Position numbers and translations under genes: made by a program | Notes under the pieces: generated by a model | What the model was told of the DNA's origin: nothing | What the model saw: the letters and a program-made list of their open reading frames with translations, nothing else | The model's database searches: none | Assembly: GCA_903847405.1 (NCBI GenBank) | Contig: CAINDP010000242.1 | Location: 1 to 58,139, forward strand | DNA length: 58,139 nucleotides | DNA from: an uncultured Myxococcales bacterium | Lineage (GTDB): Bacteria; Myxococcota_A; UBA9042; DTJE01 | Direction of reading: 5' to 3' | Part shown: positions 44,907 through 54,068 of the stretch, piece after piece | Layout: every line of letters begins with the position of its first letter | Position numbering within the stretch: the first letter of the stretch is position 1

Positions 44907-45431
44907 TCAGAACGGCCACGTGGCGTACAGGGCCAGGGACGTCAGGGACGGGATGTCCTGGCGATGCAGGAACGGGATGCGCAACTCCGCCCGCACGCCG
45001 ATGGAAACCCACCGGACCGGCTGGTATTCCAGGGCGGCGCCCACCAGGACCATCCCGTTCACCGGGATGTCGCGGGAGGTCACCGACGCCAGGACGCCGG
45101 CGCCCAGGAAGATTTCGGGCCGGAACATCGAGTCGTCGAGGACCAGCGAGAAGCCGGCGGTGGTGGTCATGAGGTCCGACGCCGGGCCGGTCTTGCGGGG
45201 CAGCGCGGCCCACGCGACCTGGACCCATCCGTCCCAGTCGTCCGACAGCGAACCGCGGTAGCCCACGAAGGCGCCGGCGCCCTCCCCGGGGCCGCCGTCC
45301 CGACGGACCAGGTGCTCCCAGGCCAGGCCGGTGCGGATGGCGTTCGGCGGGGGATCGTAGGCGAGGGCCGGGGAGGCCGTCAGGACGGTCACGAGCAGCG
45401 CGGGGAGCACGTGTTTCCAGCAGGTCCACAC
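44907..45431 (-). CDS. Predicted outer-membrane beta-barrel protein
   Basis: The 174-residue product has a signal peptide (about 1-24, SPALA/YD), alternating amphipathic strands (GWVQVAWAALPR, RPEIFLGAGVLASV, GMVLVGAALEYQP) and a terminal Phe (LYATWPF), the usual signature for insertion into the outer membrane. An eight-stranded barrel is likely. The start is uncertain: GTG 45431 gives a full signal peptide, while GTG 45413 is also possible, and neither has a good ribosome binding site. Function unknown. Confidence 0.65.
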   Translation of the reverse strand: MWTCWKHVLPALLVTVLTASPALAYDPPPNAIRTGLAWEHLVRRDGGPGEGAGAFVGYRGSLSDDWDGWVQVAWAALPRKTGPASDLMTTTAGFSLVLDDSMFRPEIFLGAGVLASVTSRDIPVNGMVLVGAALEYQPVRWVSIGVRAELRIPFLHRQDIPSLTSLALYATWPF

Positions 45432-45740
45432 GATGGGCGATTGTTGTGGAAACGGGTGGAAAATGCCACAATCGCGTCGCTTCCCGGATTCGAAGACGGC
45501 GTGCCGCACGGCCGGGAACAGGCGGGCTTCAGTCCGAGGTCGATCCGCATGATCCGTCGCAGTCAGCGTCCCTCCGCCTTCCTTCGCTTCCGCGTCCTGG
45601 GCCTGCCCGGACCCGGAGGTCGTCGCCCCATGGCGTAAGGCGGGTGCCCGCTCCTGTGCGGGACCATCCCCCACGCCCTCGTCCCGGAACTCGATCAAGC
45701 AGTGCGGCGGACCGCGCCGATGAGCGCGGTGGGAGGGACC
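45432..45740. other. 309-nt divergent intergenic region with imperfect inverted repeat
   Basis: It separates the beta-barrel gene (minus) from the ATP-grasp gene (plus). CGATTGTTGTGG (45438-45449) and CCACAATCG (45466-45474) form an inverted repeat with a 2-nt bulge, directly upstream of the beta-barrel start. This may be an operator or a leader hairpin. The remaining sequence shows no gene; a GGGAGGG site at its right end serves the ATP-grasp start. Confidence 0.5.
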
Positions 45741-47825
45741 ATGAAGGTCGCTGTGGTGCACGGGGGAATGGAGGCGGACGGCGGTCCGGCCATCGATCCT
45801 CCCGACGTTGCGATGGTCTGCAAGGCCCTTGATCTGAAAGGACATACGACGGCGAAGATCTCGGCGGACGACGGCCTGGAAGGCGTGCTGCTGAGCCTGC
45901 GATCGTTCGCGCCCGACGTGGTCGTTTCGCTGGTCGACCGTCGGCGGGGACCCGCGCGGGAAACGCCCTACCCGGCGCTGTTCGCGGAACTGCGGCTGGC
46001 CTACACGGGGTCGGCGCCGCCGGCATTGATGGTGGCCGCCGACAAGCACCTGACCAAGATGGTCGCCCGCGAGAACGGGGTGCCGGTGCCGCCCGGGTGC
46101 ATCGTCACGGCGGCGACGCTGACGTCGATGCAGTGGACCGCGATGCGGCTGCCCGCGTTCGTCAAGCCGGCCCACGAGGAGCAGACCCGGGGGATCGGCC
46201 CGGACGCCGTGTGCCGCACGCCCCGGGAACTGGAGGACAAGGTCCGCAGTTCCCTGACGCGGTACGAGGCCGTGGTGGTGGAAGACTACCTGCCGGGGAC
46301 CGACCTGGTGGTGCCGTACCTGGAGGGCGTCGGCGACGGCGTCCTGCCGCCCTGCGAGGTGCTGTTCCAGGCGGGTTCGCCGTTCCGCCACGTGGTGTGG
46401 GGCGAGGTGGACACGCCGGCGCTGCGGTGCCCGGCGATCGTCCCCGAGCCGGTGCTGACCCTGGTGAAGGCCTACGTGAAGCGCCTGGTCCGGGTGATGG
46501 GCCTGCGGGACTTCGCGCAGTTCGACTTCCGGCTGACGCCCGACGGCGTGCCGTTCCTGCTGGAGGTCAACGCGGTGCCGGAATTGAGCCCGGGCGCGCC
46601 CTTCCTGGTGTCGGCCGAGCGTCGCGGCCTGACGCCCGCGGACGTGGTGCAGAAACTGGTCGAATCGACCGCCCGTCGTCGTCGCCTGTTCAGCGCCGGG
46701 GTCGTGGCGACCGCGGGGAAGGAGCGCAAGGGCGTGCGCGTGGGCTTCGTGTACAACCTGAAGCGCGTCACGCCGACGCTGGAAAAGGACAGCGACGCCG
46801 AGTTCGACGCCCCCAAGACGATCAACGCCATCCGGGACGCCCTGGAGCGCCTGGGCAACATCGTCGTGCCGCTGGAGGCCAACGAGACCCTGGCCGCGCG
46901 CCTGGGCGAGGCCCGGGTGGACGTGGTGTTCAACATCGCCGAGGGCTGGCGCGGGCGCACCCGGGAGGCCCAGGTGCCGGCGCTGTGCGACCTGCTGGGC
47001 ATCCCCCATACCGGGTCCGACGCGACGTCGCTGGCCGTGGCCATGGACAAGGCCGTGGCCAAGGACCTGTTCCTGCGCAACGGCATCCCGACCCCGGTCA
47101 GCCAGTTGTTCCGGTCGGCCAGGGACCGGCTGGAGCCGCGGATGCTGTTCCCGCTGATCGTCAAGCCGAACGCCGAGGGGTCGTCGAAGGGGATCACGGG
47201 CGACAACTCCGTGGCGACCAACGAGGAAGAACTGCGGCGCATCGTGAAGGACGCGCTGGACCGCTACAAGCAGCCGGTCCTGGTCGAGCAGTACGTGTCC
47301 GGGCGCGAGTTCACCGTGGCACTGTTCCAGAGCGACTCGGGGTTCCGGGTGCTGCCGCCGCTGGAAATCTGCTTCCTGGACGCCAGGAAGCCCTACCCGG
47401 TCTACTCGTACGAAATCAAGCAGGACTGGGACAAGAACGTCCGCTACGACTGCCCGGCGGTCATCGACAAGCGGCTGGAGCGCACGCTGGCCACGGCCGC
47501 CCGGAAGGCCTTCCTGGCCCTGGGGTGCCGCGACTACGCCCGGGTGGACATCCGGCTGGGCGGCGTGAACCACGTCCCGTACGTGCTGGAGGTGAACCCG
47601 CTGCCGGGCCTGACGCCGAACTTCAGCGACATGTGCCTGATCGCCAAGGCTGCGGGGATTTCCTACGACGAGCTGATCGCGATGATCCTGCGGTACTCGG
47701 TCCGGCGCGCCCGGATCCGGCCGTTGCGCGGGCGGAACGGGAACGGGGCGACCACGGGGATCCCGACCGCCGTGATCCTGCCGTCCGCGTGCGAGCCCGA
47801 ACTGCCGCTGCTGGGCGGCACCTGA
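45741..47825 (+). CDS. Tandem D-Ala-D-Ala ligase-like ATP-grasp protein
   Basis: The 694-residue product consists of two ATP-grasp ligase modules. Module 1 (about 1-320) begins MKVAVVHGG and includes FVKPAHEEQTRGIG and FDFRLTPDGVPFLLEVNAVPE. Module 2 (about 335-665) begins VRVGFVYNLKR and includes GIPHTGSDATS, LIVKPNAEGSSKGI and YVLEVNPLPGLTP. Both keep the Asp and Glu-x-Asn of the metal site. Module 2 has the canonical Gly-Ser-Ser loop while module 1 has a changed loop. An ordinary Ddl is about 310-370 residues and single. The enzyme probably joins amino acids or small peptides in two steps. GGGAGGG precedes ATG 45741. It stands alone with no partner genes. Confidence 0.85.
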   Translation: MKVAVVHGGMEADGGPAIDPPDVAMVCKALDLKGHTTAKISADDGLEGVLLSLRSFAPDVVVSLVDRRRGPARETPYPALFAELRLAYTGSAPPALMVAADKHLTKMVARENGVPVPPGCIVTAATLTSMQWTAMRLPAFVKPAHEEQTRGIGPDAVCRTPRELEDKVRSSLTRYEAVVVEDYLPGTDLVVPYLEGVGDGVLPPCEVLFQAGSPFRHVVWGEVDTPALRCPAIVPEPVLTLVKAYVKRLVRVMGLRDFAQFDFRLTPDGVPFLLEVNAVPELSPGAPFLVSAERRGLTPADVVQKLVESTARRRRLFSAGVVATAGKERKGVRVGFVYNLKRVTPTLEKDSDAEFDAPKTINAIRDALERLGNIVVPLEANETLAARLGEARVDVVFNIAEGWRGRTREAQVPALCDLLGIPHTGSDATSLAVAMDKAVAKDLFLRNGIPTPVSQLFRSARDRLEPRMLFPLIVKPNAEGSSKGITGDNSVATNEEELRRIVKDALDRYKQPVLVEQYVSGREFTVALFQSDSGFRVLPPLEICFLDARKPYPVYSYEIKQDWDKNVRYDCPAVIDKRLERTLATAARKAFLALGCRDYARVDIRLGGVNHVPYVLEVNPLPGLTPNFSDMCLIAKAAGISYDELIAMILRYSVRRARIRPLRGRNGNGATTGIPTAVILPSACEPELPLLGGT

Positions 47826-47853
47826 CCTCCCGGAGCCGCCCTTCGCAAGACAC

Positions 47854-48309
47854 CTACTGTCCCGTCGATCCGAACCCGCCGGCGCCGCGCCCGGTGTCGT
47901 CCAGGGAATCGACCTCGACCGGCGCCGCCCGCGTGACGGGGCACAGGACCGCCTGGGCGATCCGGTCGGCGCGATGGATGACGAACGGCGATTCGCCCAG
48001 GTTGATCAGGATCACAGCCACCTCGCCTCGGTAGTCCTGGTCCACGGTTCCCGGGGTGTTCAGGACCGTCACGCCCGCCTTCGCGGCCAGGCCGCTGCGG
48101 GGCCGCACCTGCAGTTCCTGGCCCTCGGGCACCGCCACAGCGAAGCCGGTCGGGACGCGGGCGCGGGCGCCGGGGGCGATCGTCACGTCGTCGTCCACGT
48201 CGGCCATCAGGTCCATGCCCGAGGAGCCGGCGGTGGCGTAGGCCGGCAGCGGCAGCGGGGGCTGGCGCGTCGAAAGGCGCTGGAAGGCGAGGCGCACGGG
48301 AGCGGGCAT
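47854..48309 (-). CDS. dut: dUTP diphosphatase
   Basis: The 151-residue trimeric enzyme hydrolyses dUTP to dUMP. Five family motifs appear in order: [43 protein letters not shown] and [18 protein letters not shown] precedes ATG 48309. It lies 80 nt downstream of pnp on the same strand. Confidence 0.96.
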   Translation of the reverse strand: MPAPVRLAFQRLSTRQPPLPLPAYATAGSSGMDLMADVDDDVTIAPGARARVPTGFAVAVPEGQELQVRPRSGLAAKAGVTVLNTPGTVDQDYRGEVAVILINLGESPFVIHRADRIAQAVLCPVTRAAPVEVDSLDDTGRGAGGFGSTGQ

Positions 48310-48389
48310 GGGACCTCCTCGATGGGGCGTGTCGGCCGGGATGGAGTCTAGCAGGGGAGGGGGCGGGATGGGGAGGGCGCGGCGATCGG

Positions 48390-50582
48390 TCAGACCTTGT
48401 CGGTGCCCTCGGGGGCGTCGATGGGGGCGGCGACGGGCTCGGTGCCCTCGGCGCCGGACTCGCCACGGCCGCGATCCTTGGCGGCCGCCTGCTCTTCCAT
48501 GGCCTCGCGGCGGGACAGCCGGATCTTGCCGGTCTTGTTGTCCACGGCGATGACCTTGACCAGGACCTCGTCGCCCTCGCGGACGACGTCCTCGACGCGG
48601 CTGACGCGGCGGTCGGACAGCTCGCTGATGTGCAGCAGGCCCTCGACGCCGGGGAGGATCTTCACGAAGGCGCCGAAGTCCGTGACCTTCACGACTTCGC
48701 CCAGGTAGGTCGCGCCCACTTCGGCTTCGTCGGTCAGGTCGCGCACCAGGCGGATCGCCAGTTCCATGGCGTCGGAACTGGTGGCGGCGATCGTCACGGT
48801 ACCGTCGTCGACGACGGACACGCGCGCGCCGGACTCGGACTGGACGCCGCGGATGTTGCGGCCGCCGGGGCCGATCAGGTCGCGGATCCGGTCGGGCTTG
48901 ATCTTCATCTGGTGGATCCGCGGAGCCGAGGCCGACAGGTCGGCCCGCGGCGCGGGGATGGTTTCGTACAGCTTGGTGATGATGTGCAGCCGGGCCACGC
49001 GCGCCTGCTCCAGCGCCTTGGTCAGGATGGCCTCGTTCAGGCCGGTGACCTTGATGTCCATCTGGACCGACGTGATGCCTTCGTTCGTGCCGACGACCTT
49101 GAAGTCCATGTCGCCCAGGTGGTCCTCGTCGCCGAGGATGTCGGTCAGGACCGCGACCTTGTCGCCTTCCTTGATCAGGCCCATGGCGACGCCGCCGACG
49201 TGGCACTTGATCGGGATGGCCGCGTCCATCAGGGCCATCGAGGCGCCGCAGACCGTCGCCATCGACGACGAGCCGTTCGACTCGAGGACCTCGGACACGA
49301 TGCGGATCGTGTACTGGAAGCTGTCGTCCTTGATGGGCAGGACCGCCGACACGCCGCGCTCGGCCAGGTGGCCGTGGCCGGTGTCACGACGGGATGGCCC
49401 CATCACGCGCTTCACTTCGCCGACGCTGAAGGGCGGGAAGTTGTAGTGCAGCATGAAGCTGCGGAAGTACTCGCCGCGCAGCAGGTCCATCCGCTGCTCG
49501 TCTTCCGACGTGCCCAGCGTGACCGACACGATGACCTGGGTCTCGCCGCGGGTGAAGACGGCCGAGCCGTGGGTGCGCGGCAGGACGCTGGTTTCGCACC
49601 AGATCGGGCGGACCGTCGTCAGGTCGCGGCCGTCCAGGCGGATGCCTTCGTCGGTGATCATGCGGCGCAGGCGCTCGCGCTCCAGGCCGTCCACCGCGGC
49701 GTCGATTTCCTTGTCGCGGCCGGGGAGTTCCGCGGCCAGGGCGGCCTTGGCGGCGGCGTGGGCCTCGTTGACGGCCACGTGGCGGGGGTGCTTTTCCTTG
49801 TGGGTCAGCGCCTCGCACATCGGCTTCCAGGCGACGTCACGGACGCGGGCCACCAGGGCTTCGTCCTTGACGGGCTCCACGAACACGCGCTTGGTCTTGC
49901 CCACGGCGGCCTGCATCTTGCGCTGCAGTTCCATCACCGGCTGGGCGGCAACCTCGGCGAACAGCAGGGCGTCGATCATGACCTTTTCCGACACGAACTT
50001 CGCGGAGCCCTCGACCATCGCCAGGCCGTCGGGGCCGACCACGACCATCAGGTCCAGGTCGCACTCCTCGCGCTCGGTGTAGGTGGGGTTCACGACGAAC
50101 TCGCCGTTCAGGCGGCCGATGCGCATGCCGACCATCGGGCCCGCGAAGGGGATGTCCGACAGGGTCAGGGCCGCGGAGGCGCCGATCATGGCGGCGACGG
50201 CGGGATCGTTTTCCTTGTCGGCCGACAGGACCAGGGCGATGACCTGGGTCTCGAAGCGCCAGCCCTTCGGGAACATCGGGCGGATGGGGCGATCGATCAG
50301 GCGGCAGGTCAGAACCTCGTTTTCGGTCGGGCGGCCTTCGCGCTTGAAGTAGCCGCCGGGGATCCGGCCGGCGGAGTAGGTCCGCTCCATGTATTCAACG
50401 GTCAGCGGCAGGAAGTCCACGCCTTCGCGGGCGGTCGGGAGGGCCACCACGGTGACCAGCACGACGGTTTCACCCAGGGTCACCAGGGCGGAACCGTGGG
50501 CCTGCTTGGCCAGGCGTCCGGTTTCGATGGTGAGCGTCTTGCCGTAGTAATCGAGCGTTTCACGGGTCATGTTGTAGTTCAT
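48390..50582 (-). CDS. pnp: Polyribonucleotide nucleotidyltransferase
   Basis: The 730-residue phosphorolytic exoribonuclease has two RNase PH domains (about 5-240 and 320-545), then a KH domain ([16 protein letters not shown]) and an S1 domain ([23 protein letters not shown]). Active-site segments such as [25 protein letters not shown] and [19 protein letters not shown] are present. The C-terminal tail (about 695-730) is acidic and disordered. The rpsO-pnp order is conserved across bacteria. ATG 50582 is used; ATG 50570 is an alternative. Confidence 0.97.
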   Translation of the reverse strand: MNYNMTRETLDYYGKTLTIETGRLAKQAHGSALVTLGETVVLVTVVALPTAREGVDFLPLTVEYMERTYSAGRIPGGYFKREGRPTENEVLTCRLIDRPIRPMFPKGWRFETQVIALVLSADKENDPAVAAMIGASAALTLSDIPFAGPMVGMRIGRLNGEFVVNPTYTEREECDLDLMVVVGPDGLAMVEGSAKFVSEKVMIDALLFAEVAAQPVMELQRKMQAAVGKTKRVFVEPVKDEALVARVRDVAWKPMCEALTHKEKHPRHVAVNEAHAAAKAALAAELPGRDKEIDAAVDGLERERLRRMITDEGIRLDGRDLTTVRPIWCETSVLPRTHGSAVFTRGETQVIVSVTLGTSEDEQRMDLLRGEYFRSFMLHYNFPPFSVGEVKRVMGPSRRDTGHGHLAERGVSAVLPIKDDSFQYTIRIVSEVLESNGSSSMATVCGASMALMDAAIPIKCHVGGVAMGLIKEGDKVAVLTDILGDEDHLGDMDFKVVGTNEGITSVQMDIKVTGLNEAILTKALEQARVARLHIITKLYETIPAPRADLSASAPRIHQMKIKPDRIRDLIGPGGRNIRGVQSESGARVSVVDDGTVTIAATSSDAMELAIRLVRDLTDEAEVGATYLGEVVKVTDFGAFVKILPGVEGLLHISELSDRRVSRVEDVVREGDEVLVKVIAVDNKTGKIRLSRREAMEEQAAAKDRGRGESGAEGTEPVAAPIDAPEGTDKV

Positions 50583-50709
50583 TCTTCCTTTCTCCTCTCC
50601 GCTGCCTATGACACCACTGGGTACACGAGTCCGGGCGCAACTACAGGTGTCGCATTCCCGGTGGGCGGGTGGGGGAACCGATCGAGGCGGGTCGACCGAA
50701 AACCGGGTC

Positions 50710-50979
50710 CTACTTGCGGATGCCCAGTTCGGCGATCAGCTTCTGGTACCGGGCCACGTTGGACGCCTTGACGTAATCCAGCAGGCGGCGACGCTTGCCA
50801 ACGAGCTTGAGCAGCCCGCGCCGCGAGTGGTGGTCCTTCTTGTGCGTCTTGAAGTGGTCCGTCAGATACCGAATCCGCTCGGTCAGCAGTGCCACCTGCA
50901 CTTCGGAAGAGCCAGAGTCGGTCTGGTGGGCGCGGAACTTCTCGATGATCAACTGCTTCTGCTCAATCGCAAGTGGCAT
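50710..50979 (-). CDS. rpsO: Ribosomal protein S15
   Basis: The 89-residue 30S protein has the S15 pattern [38 protein letters not shown] in short overlapping parts, then [14 protein letters not shown]. It binds 16S rRNA early in assembly. GGAGGATCT precedes ATG 50979. pnp follows 127 nt downstream. The leader between the promoter and the ATG is about 30 nt. Confidence 0.97.
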   Translation of the reverse strand: MPLAIEQKQLIIEKFRAHQTDSGSSEVQVALLTERIRYLTDHFKTHKKDHHSRRGLLKLVGKRRRLLDYVKASNVARYQKLIAELGIRK

Positions 50980-51015
50980 TCCAGATCCTCCACTACGTCC
51001 GTACAAACGGGCCGC

Positions 51016-51044
51016 AGTCTAAGGGAGATGGAGCGGAGTGTCAA
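51016..51044 (-). promoter_or_regulatory. Strong predicted sigma70 promoter of rpsO-pnp
   Basis: On the minus strand TTGACA (51044-51039), a 17-nt spacer and TAGACT (51021-51016). The -35 is perfect and the -10 matches 4 of 6. Palindromic element copy 3 lies 27 nt upstream of the -35. Confidence 0.65.
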
Positions 51045-51070
51045 GAGGGCGATGCAGCGGGCGTCGAACT

Positions 51071-51142
51071 GCCCCGAGCGCGCAGGCGCAGGCGATGGGT
51101 TTCCGCAGGAAACTCTCGCCGGAGCCGTAGCCGACTCGGGGC
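51071..51142 (+). repeat. Palindromic element, copy 3 (between dnaA and rpsO)
   Basis: Arms GCCCCGAG (51071-51078) and CTCGGGGC (51135-51142) pair perfectly. GGCGA/TCGCC (51091-51095, 51116-51120) encloses GTTTCC-GCA-GGAAAC (51099-51113). Relative to copy 1, T-A pairs of the outer stem have become C-G pairs on both sides, a compensatory change. It starts 15 nt after the dnaA stop codon, so it may protect or end the dnaA transcript, although no T-run follows. Confidence 0.85.
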
Positions 51143-51156
51143 CATCCAAAGACCCC

Positions 51157-52521
51157 CTACAACCCCAACTGGCGCTCGATGTCGCGGACCGCACGCTCGG
51201 TGGCGGGCTCCTTCTTCAGGAGACCCTCGAGGTGGGCCAGCGCGGTCAGGACGGTGGAATGGCTGCGGCCCCCGAACAGGGCGCCGATCGTCGGCAACGA
51301 GGCCGTCGTGTGGCGCCGGATCAGGTACATCGCGATCTGCCGCGGCGTGGACACCGCCCGGTGGCGGCGGGGGCTCTTGAGGTCGCTGGGCTGCAACTGG
51401 CAGTACTCCGCCACGACCTTCAGGATCAGTTCGGGCGTCAGGCGGCCCCGACGATCGCTGACGATCTGCTCGGTCAGCCGCCGGGCGAGGTCCGCCGTCA
51501 GGGGCACCTTGCGGATCAGCGAGTGGGCGGCGACGCGATTCAGGGCGCCTTCCAGTTCGCGAACCGACGTGGGGAAGCGCTGGGCCAGGTAGTGCGCCAC
51601 TTCCTGGGACAGGTCGATGCCCTCGCGGGCGGCCTTCCGCAGCAGGATGCGGACGCGCATCTCCTCGTCGGGCGGGGCGATGTCGACGACGAGGCCCCAC
51701 TCGAACCGCGAACGGAGGCGCTCGGAGACCTTCGGGATCGACGACGGCACCTGGTCGCTGGTGAAGACGATCTGCTTGCCGCCGTTGTAGAGTTCGTTGA
51801 ACGTGTGGAAGAACTCCTCCTGGGCGAACTCCTTCCCGGCGAGGTAGTGCACGTCGTCCATCAGCAGGACGTCGCACTGCCCGCGGTACTGGTAGCGCAG
51901 GGCGTCGAGGCGGCCGTTCTTCATCGCCGTCATCACTTCGTTCACGTACGATTCGCCGAAGTTGTACAGGATGCGCAGGTTCGGCTGGCGGCGGCGCAGT
52001 TCGTGGGCGATGGCGTGCAGCAGGTGCGTCTTGCCCATGCCGACGCCGCCGTACAGGAACAGCGGGTTGTAGGCCGCGCCGGGCTTGGCCGCCACGAACT
52101 CGCAGGCCGAGTGGGCGACCTCGTTCGACAGTCCGACGATGTAGTTGTCGAACGTGAACCGCGGGACCATGCGCTCGGCGTCGGATGCCGCGGGGGTCGG
52201 GCGGGTCGTCGTGGACGGGGACACCGGCGGGATGGCCAGCGCGGTGGCCAGGTCCTGCTGGGCCGGGGCGTCCGTCGGCATCTGTCCGCGGATGGCGAAC
52301 TCGACCCCGATGGGCTGGCGCGTCGTGTCCCAGAGGGCGTCCTTGATCAGTTCGAGGTAGTTGTCGCGGATCCAGCGGGCGAAGAATTCGTCCGGGACCT
52401 CGAGGAGCATCGAGCCCTCGCCGAGCTGGGCGGGCCGGATCGGCCGCAGCCACATCTCGAACTGGACCGGATCCAGTCGATCTTTGAGGATTTCCAGAGC
52501 TTTGGACCACGCTTCGGGCAT
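51157..52521 (-). CDS. dnaA: Chromosomal replication initiator DnaA
   Basis: The 454-residue product has domain I (WSKALEILKDRLDPVQFEMWL), a Pro/Thr linker, an AAA+ domain (GGVGMGKTHLLHAI; DVLLMDDVHYLAGK; SVRELEGALNRV) and domain IV with RQIAMYLIRRHT and the signature GGRSHSTVL. The usual signature is GGRDHTTV, so Asp is replaced by Ser here. The neighbours are rpsO, pnp and dut rather than dnaN-recF, so this is not the textbook dnaA locus. Confidence 0.96.
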   Translation of the reverse strand: MPEAWSKALEILKDRLDPVQFEMWLRPIRPAQLGEGSMLLEVPDEFFARWIRDNYLELIKDALWDTTRQPIGVEFAIRGQMPTDAPAQQDLATALAIPPVSPSTTTRPTPAASDAERMVPRFTFDNYIVGLSNEVAHSACEFVAAKPGAAYNPLFLYGGVGMGKTHLLHAIAHELRRRQPNLRILYNFGESYVNEVMTAMKNGRLDALRYQYRGQCDVLLMDDVHYLAGKEFAQEEFFHTFNELYNGGKQIVFTSDQVPSSIPKVSERLRSRFEWGLVVDIAPPDEEMRVRILLRKAAREGIDLSQEVAHYLAQRFPTSVRELEGALNRVAAHSLIRKVPLTADLARRLTEQIVSDRRGRLTPELILKVVAEYCQLQPSDLKSPRRHRAVSTPRQIAMYLIRRHTTASLPTIGALFGGRSHSTVLTALAHLEGLLKKEPATERAVRDIERQLGL

Positions 52522-52850
52522 AGTTATCCTGCGACCCTCACGGTTGGAACCCCGCTTCCGATCGAATTCAAGAAAGGCCAGTCAGCCTCAGGAGGCGCAA
52601 CCTTACCCGACGCGGTTCGGGGTCGCAACGGCCTCTTTCAAGGGTTTTTGAAAAACCTCGGCGCGGCGGACGCTTGCATGGTGAAGACTGGGGGGTACGA
52701 ATTGCCATTGCCATCGGCCCAACCCTCGGTTGCCGTGGCATTCCACTATATTTCGGTGACAAATCAATGACTTTGCTTATGGCTTAAAAAAACCTAGTCG
52801 GAACGGATGGTTGGCGGAACGCGTTCGGGGGGGTAATTGGAACGCCGGTC
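52522..52850. other. 329-nt region upstream of dnaA with AT-rich segment
   Basis: The region lies between the dnaA start and the 3' end of the next lipoprotein gene. 52740-52795 is strikingly AT-rich for this genome (ending in a run of seven A). Only one weak DnaA-box-like TTATCCTGC (52523-52531) is visible. A T-run on the minus strand, near 52786-52792, might terminate the upstream lipoprotein gene. An origin function is possible but not supported by a box cluster. Confidence 0.4.
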
Positions 52851-54068
52851 TCACGGGGTCGCGGTGCACTGGCCTTCGCTGCAGGCTTCCCCGTCGGCGC
52901 AGTCCGATGCGATCACGCAAGGCAGCAGGATTTCGGTGGAAAGAGGACATCCCGCCAGGCAGTCGCCGCCACCGGACGTGACGACGGCGCGGGACAGGGA
53001 GGCCACCTTGGCGGTGCCGTTGACGAACGCGACCAGCCTTCCCTGCTTGCCGGCGGGCGCCCGGAGGCAGAAGGTGCCGCCTTCCGCGCCGATGCGTTCG
53101 TCGTACAGGGACTCGGGCTGATCCTGGACGTCGATTTTTTCCAGGCGCACGTGGGCGCCGGGGGCGGGACGGCTGCCGACCTTCACGGCGACCTGGACGC
53201 AGGTGGGGTTGTCGAGGGCCTTGGCCCACACCCAGGTCCCGGGAGCGGCGATGTCGAACTGGATCCGGTTGCCGTTGTCCAGGGAGCCCGTGGTCTGCTC
53301 CTCGAAGATGCCGGTGAGGGGATTCACCAGGAAGAGGCGGTCGTCGGCGTCGGACAAGGTGTCGAACTGAAGGTCAGCGTACCGGCTGATCAGTTCGACG
53401 CCCACGCCCGGTTCGGCGCTGGGGGAACCGGTTGCCGCAGCGAACGACCCGGCTGCCAGGGTGCGCAGGTAGGGCGGCGAGGTCCCGACGGCCGCGAGCG
53501 TCGTGGGAACGGGAGGATACAGGGCGTCCCAGCGCACCGGGGCGACGTCGGGATCCGGGGGCAGGGAGGCGTCCCAGCCGGCGATGGTGACGTCGATGCT
53601 GCCCGAGAGGACCGTTCCGGCGCGGTCCGTCAGGGAGTTGGTGCGGAAGCGGAAGGTCGCGTTGTCCGCCGTGGCCAGGGCGGTCGTGCCGCCCACGGGG
53701 ATCTCGATGGTGGAGGTGACGGTCGGGCGGACCATGACGGCGACGATGGTCGTGCGGGCGCCCGGGACGACCGTGACGCTGTGGATCACGTCGGCCAGAC
53801 CGGCCTTGCGGAAGCGGACGGCCGCGATGGGGAGCCGGGCGTCGACGCCTTCCGGGACGGTACCGGACAGGACGAACCGGCCGTCGGGGCCGCTGAGGGT
53901 GGAGACGCCGGCGGCGGGGATGTCCACGGTCACGCCTGCAAGACCGACCGTGTCGTCGGGGGAGGCCAGGACAATTCCCTCGACGGCCAGGCGCACGCCG
54001 CTGTCCGCAGCGCACCCGGCCAGGGTGGCCGCCAGAACGAACGTCACGATACCCGCGAACCGATTCAT
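52851..54068 (-). CDS. Large predicted surface lipoprotein
   Basis: The 405-residue product has a lipobox (LAGC, Cys19). A carboxypeptidase-regulatory-like beta domain follows (about 28-115; GVTVDIPAAGVSTLSGPDGRFVLSG in parts), then a second beta region and a Cys-containing C-terminus (GGGDCLAGCPLS, CVIASDCADGEACSEGQC). The last segment has the C-x-x-D-C-x-x-G-x-x-C pattern seen in other lipoproteins of the window. Function unknown; probably exposed at the outer membrane. Confidence 0.78.
   Translation of the reverse strand: MNRFAGIVTFVLAATLAGCAADSGVRLAVEGIVLASPDDTVGLAGVTVDIPAAGVSTLSGPDGRFVLSGTVPEGVDARLPIAAVRFRKAGLADVIHSVTVVPGARTTIVAVMVRPTVTSTIEIPVGGTTALATADNATFRFRTNSLTDRAGTVLSGSIDVTIAGWDASLPPDPDVAPVRWDALYPPVPTTLAAVGTSPPYLRTLAAGSFAAATGSPSAEPGVGVELISRYADLQFDTLSDADDRLFLVNPLTGIFEEQTTGSLDNGNRIQFDIAAPGTWVWAKALDNPTCVQVAVKVGSRPAPGAHVRLEKIDVQDQPESLYDERIGAEGGTFCLRAPAGKQGRLVAFVNGTAKVASLSRAVVTSGGGDCLAGCPLSTEILLPCVIASDCADGEACSEGQCTATP

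Noticed and set aside
44907-47573. Minus-strand frame extending from the beta-barrel gene across the ATP-grasp gene
   Set aside because: Only the last 174 residues show signal peptide and barrel features; the rest is antisense to a conserved enzyme.
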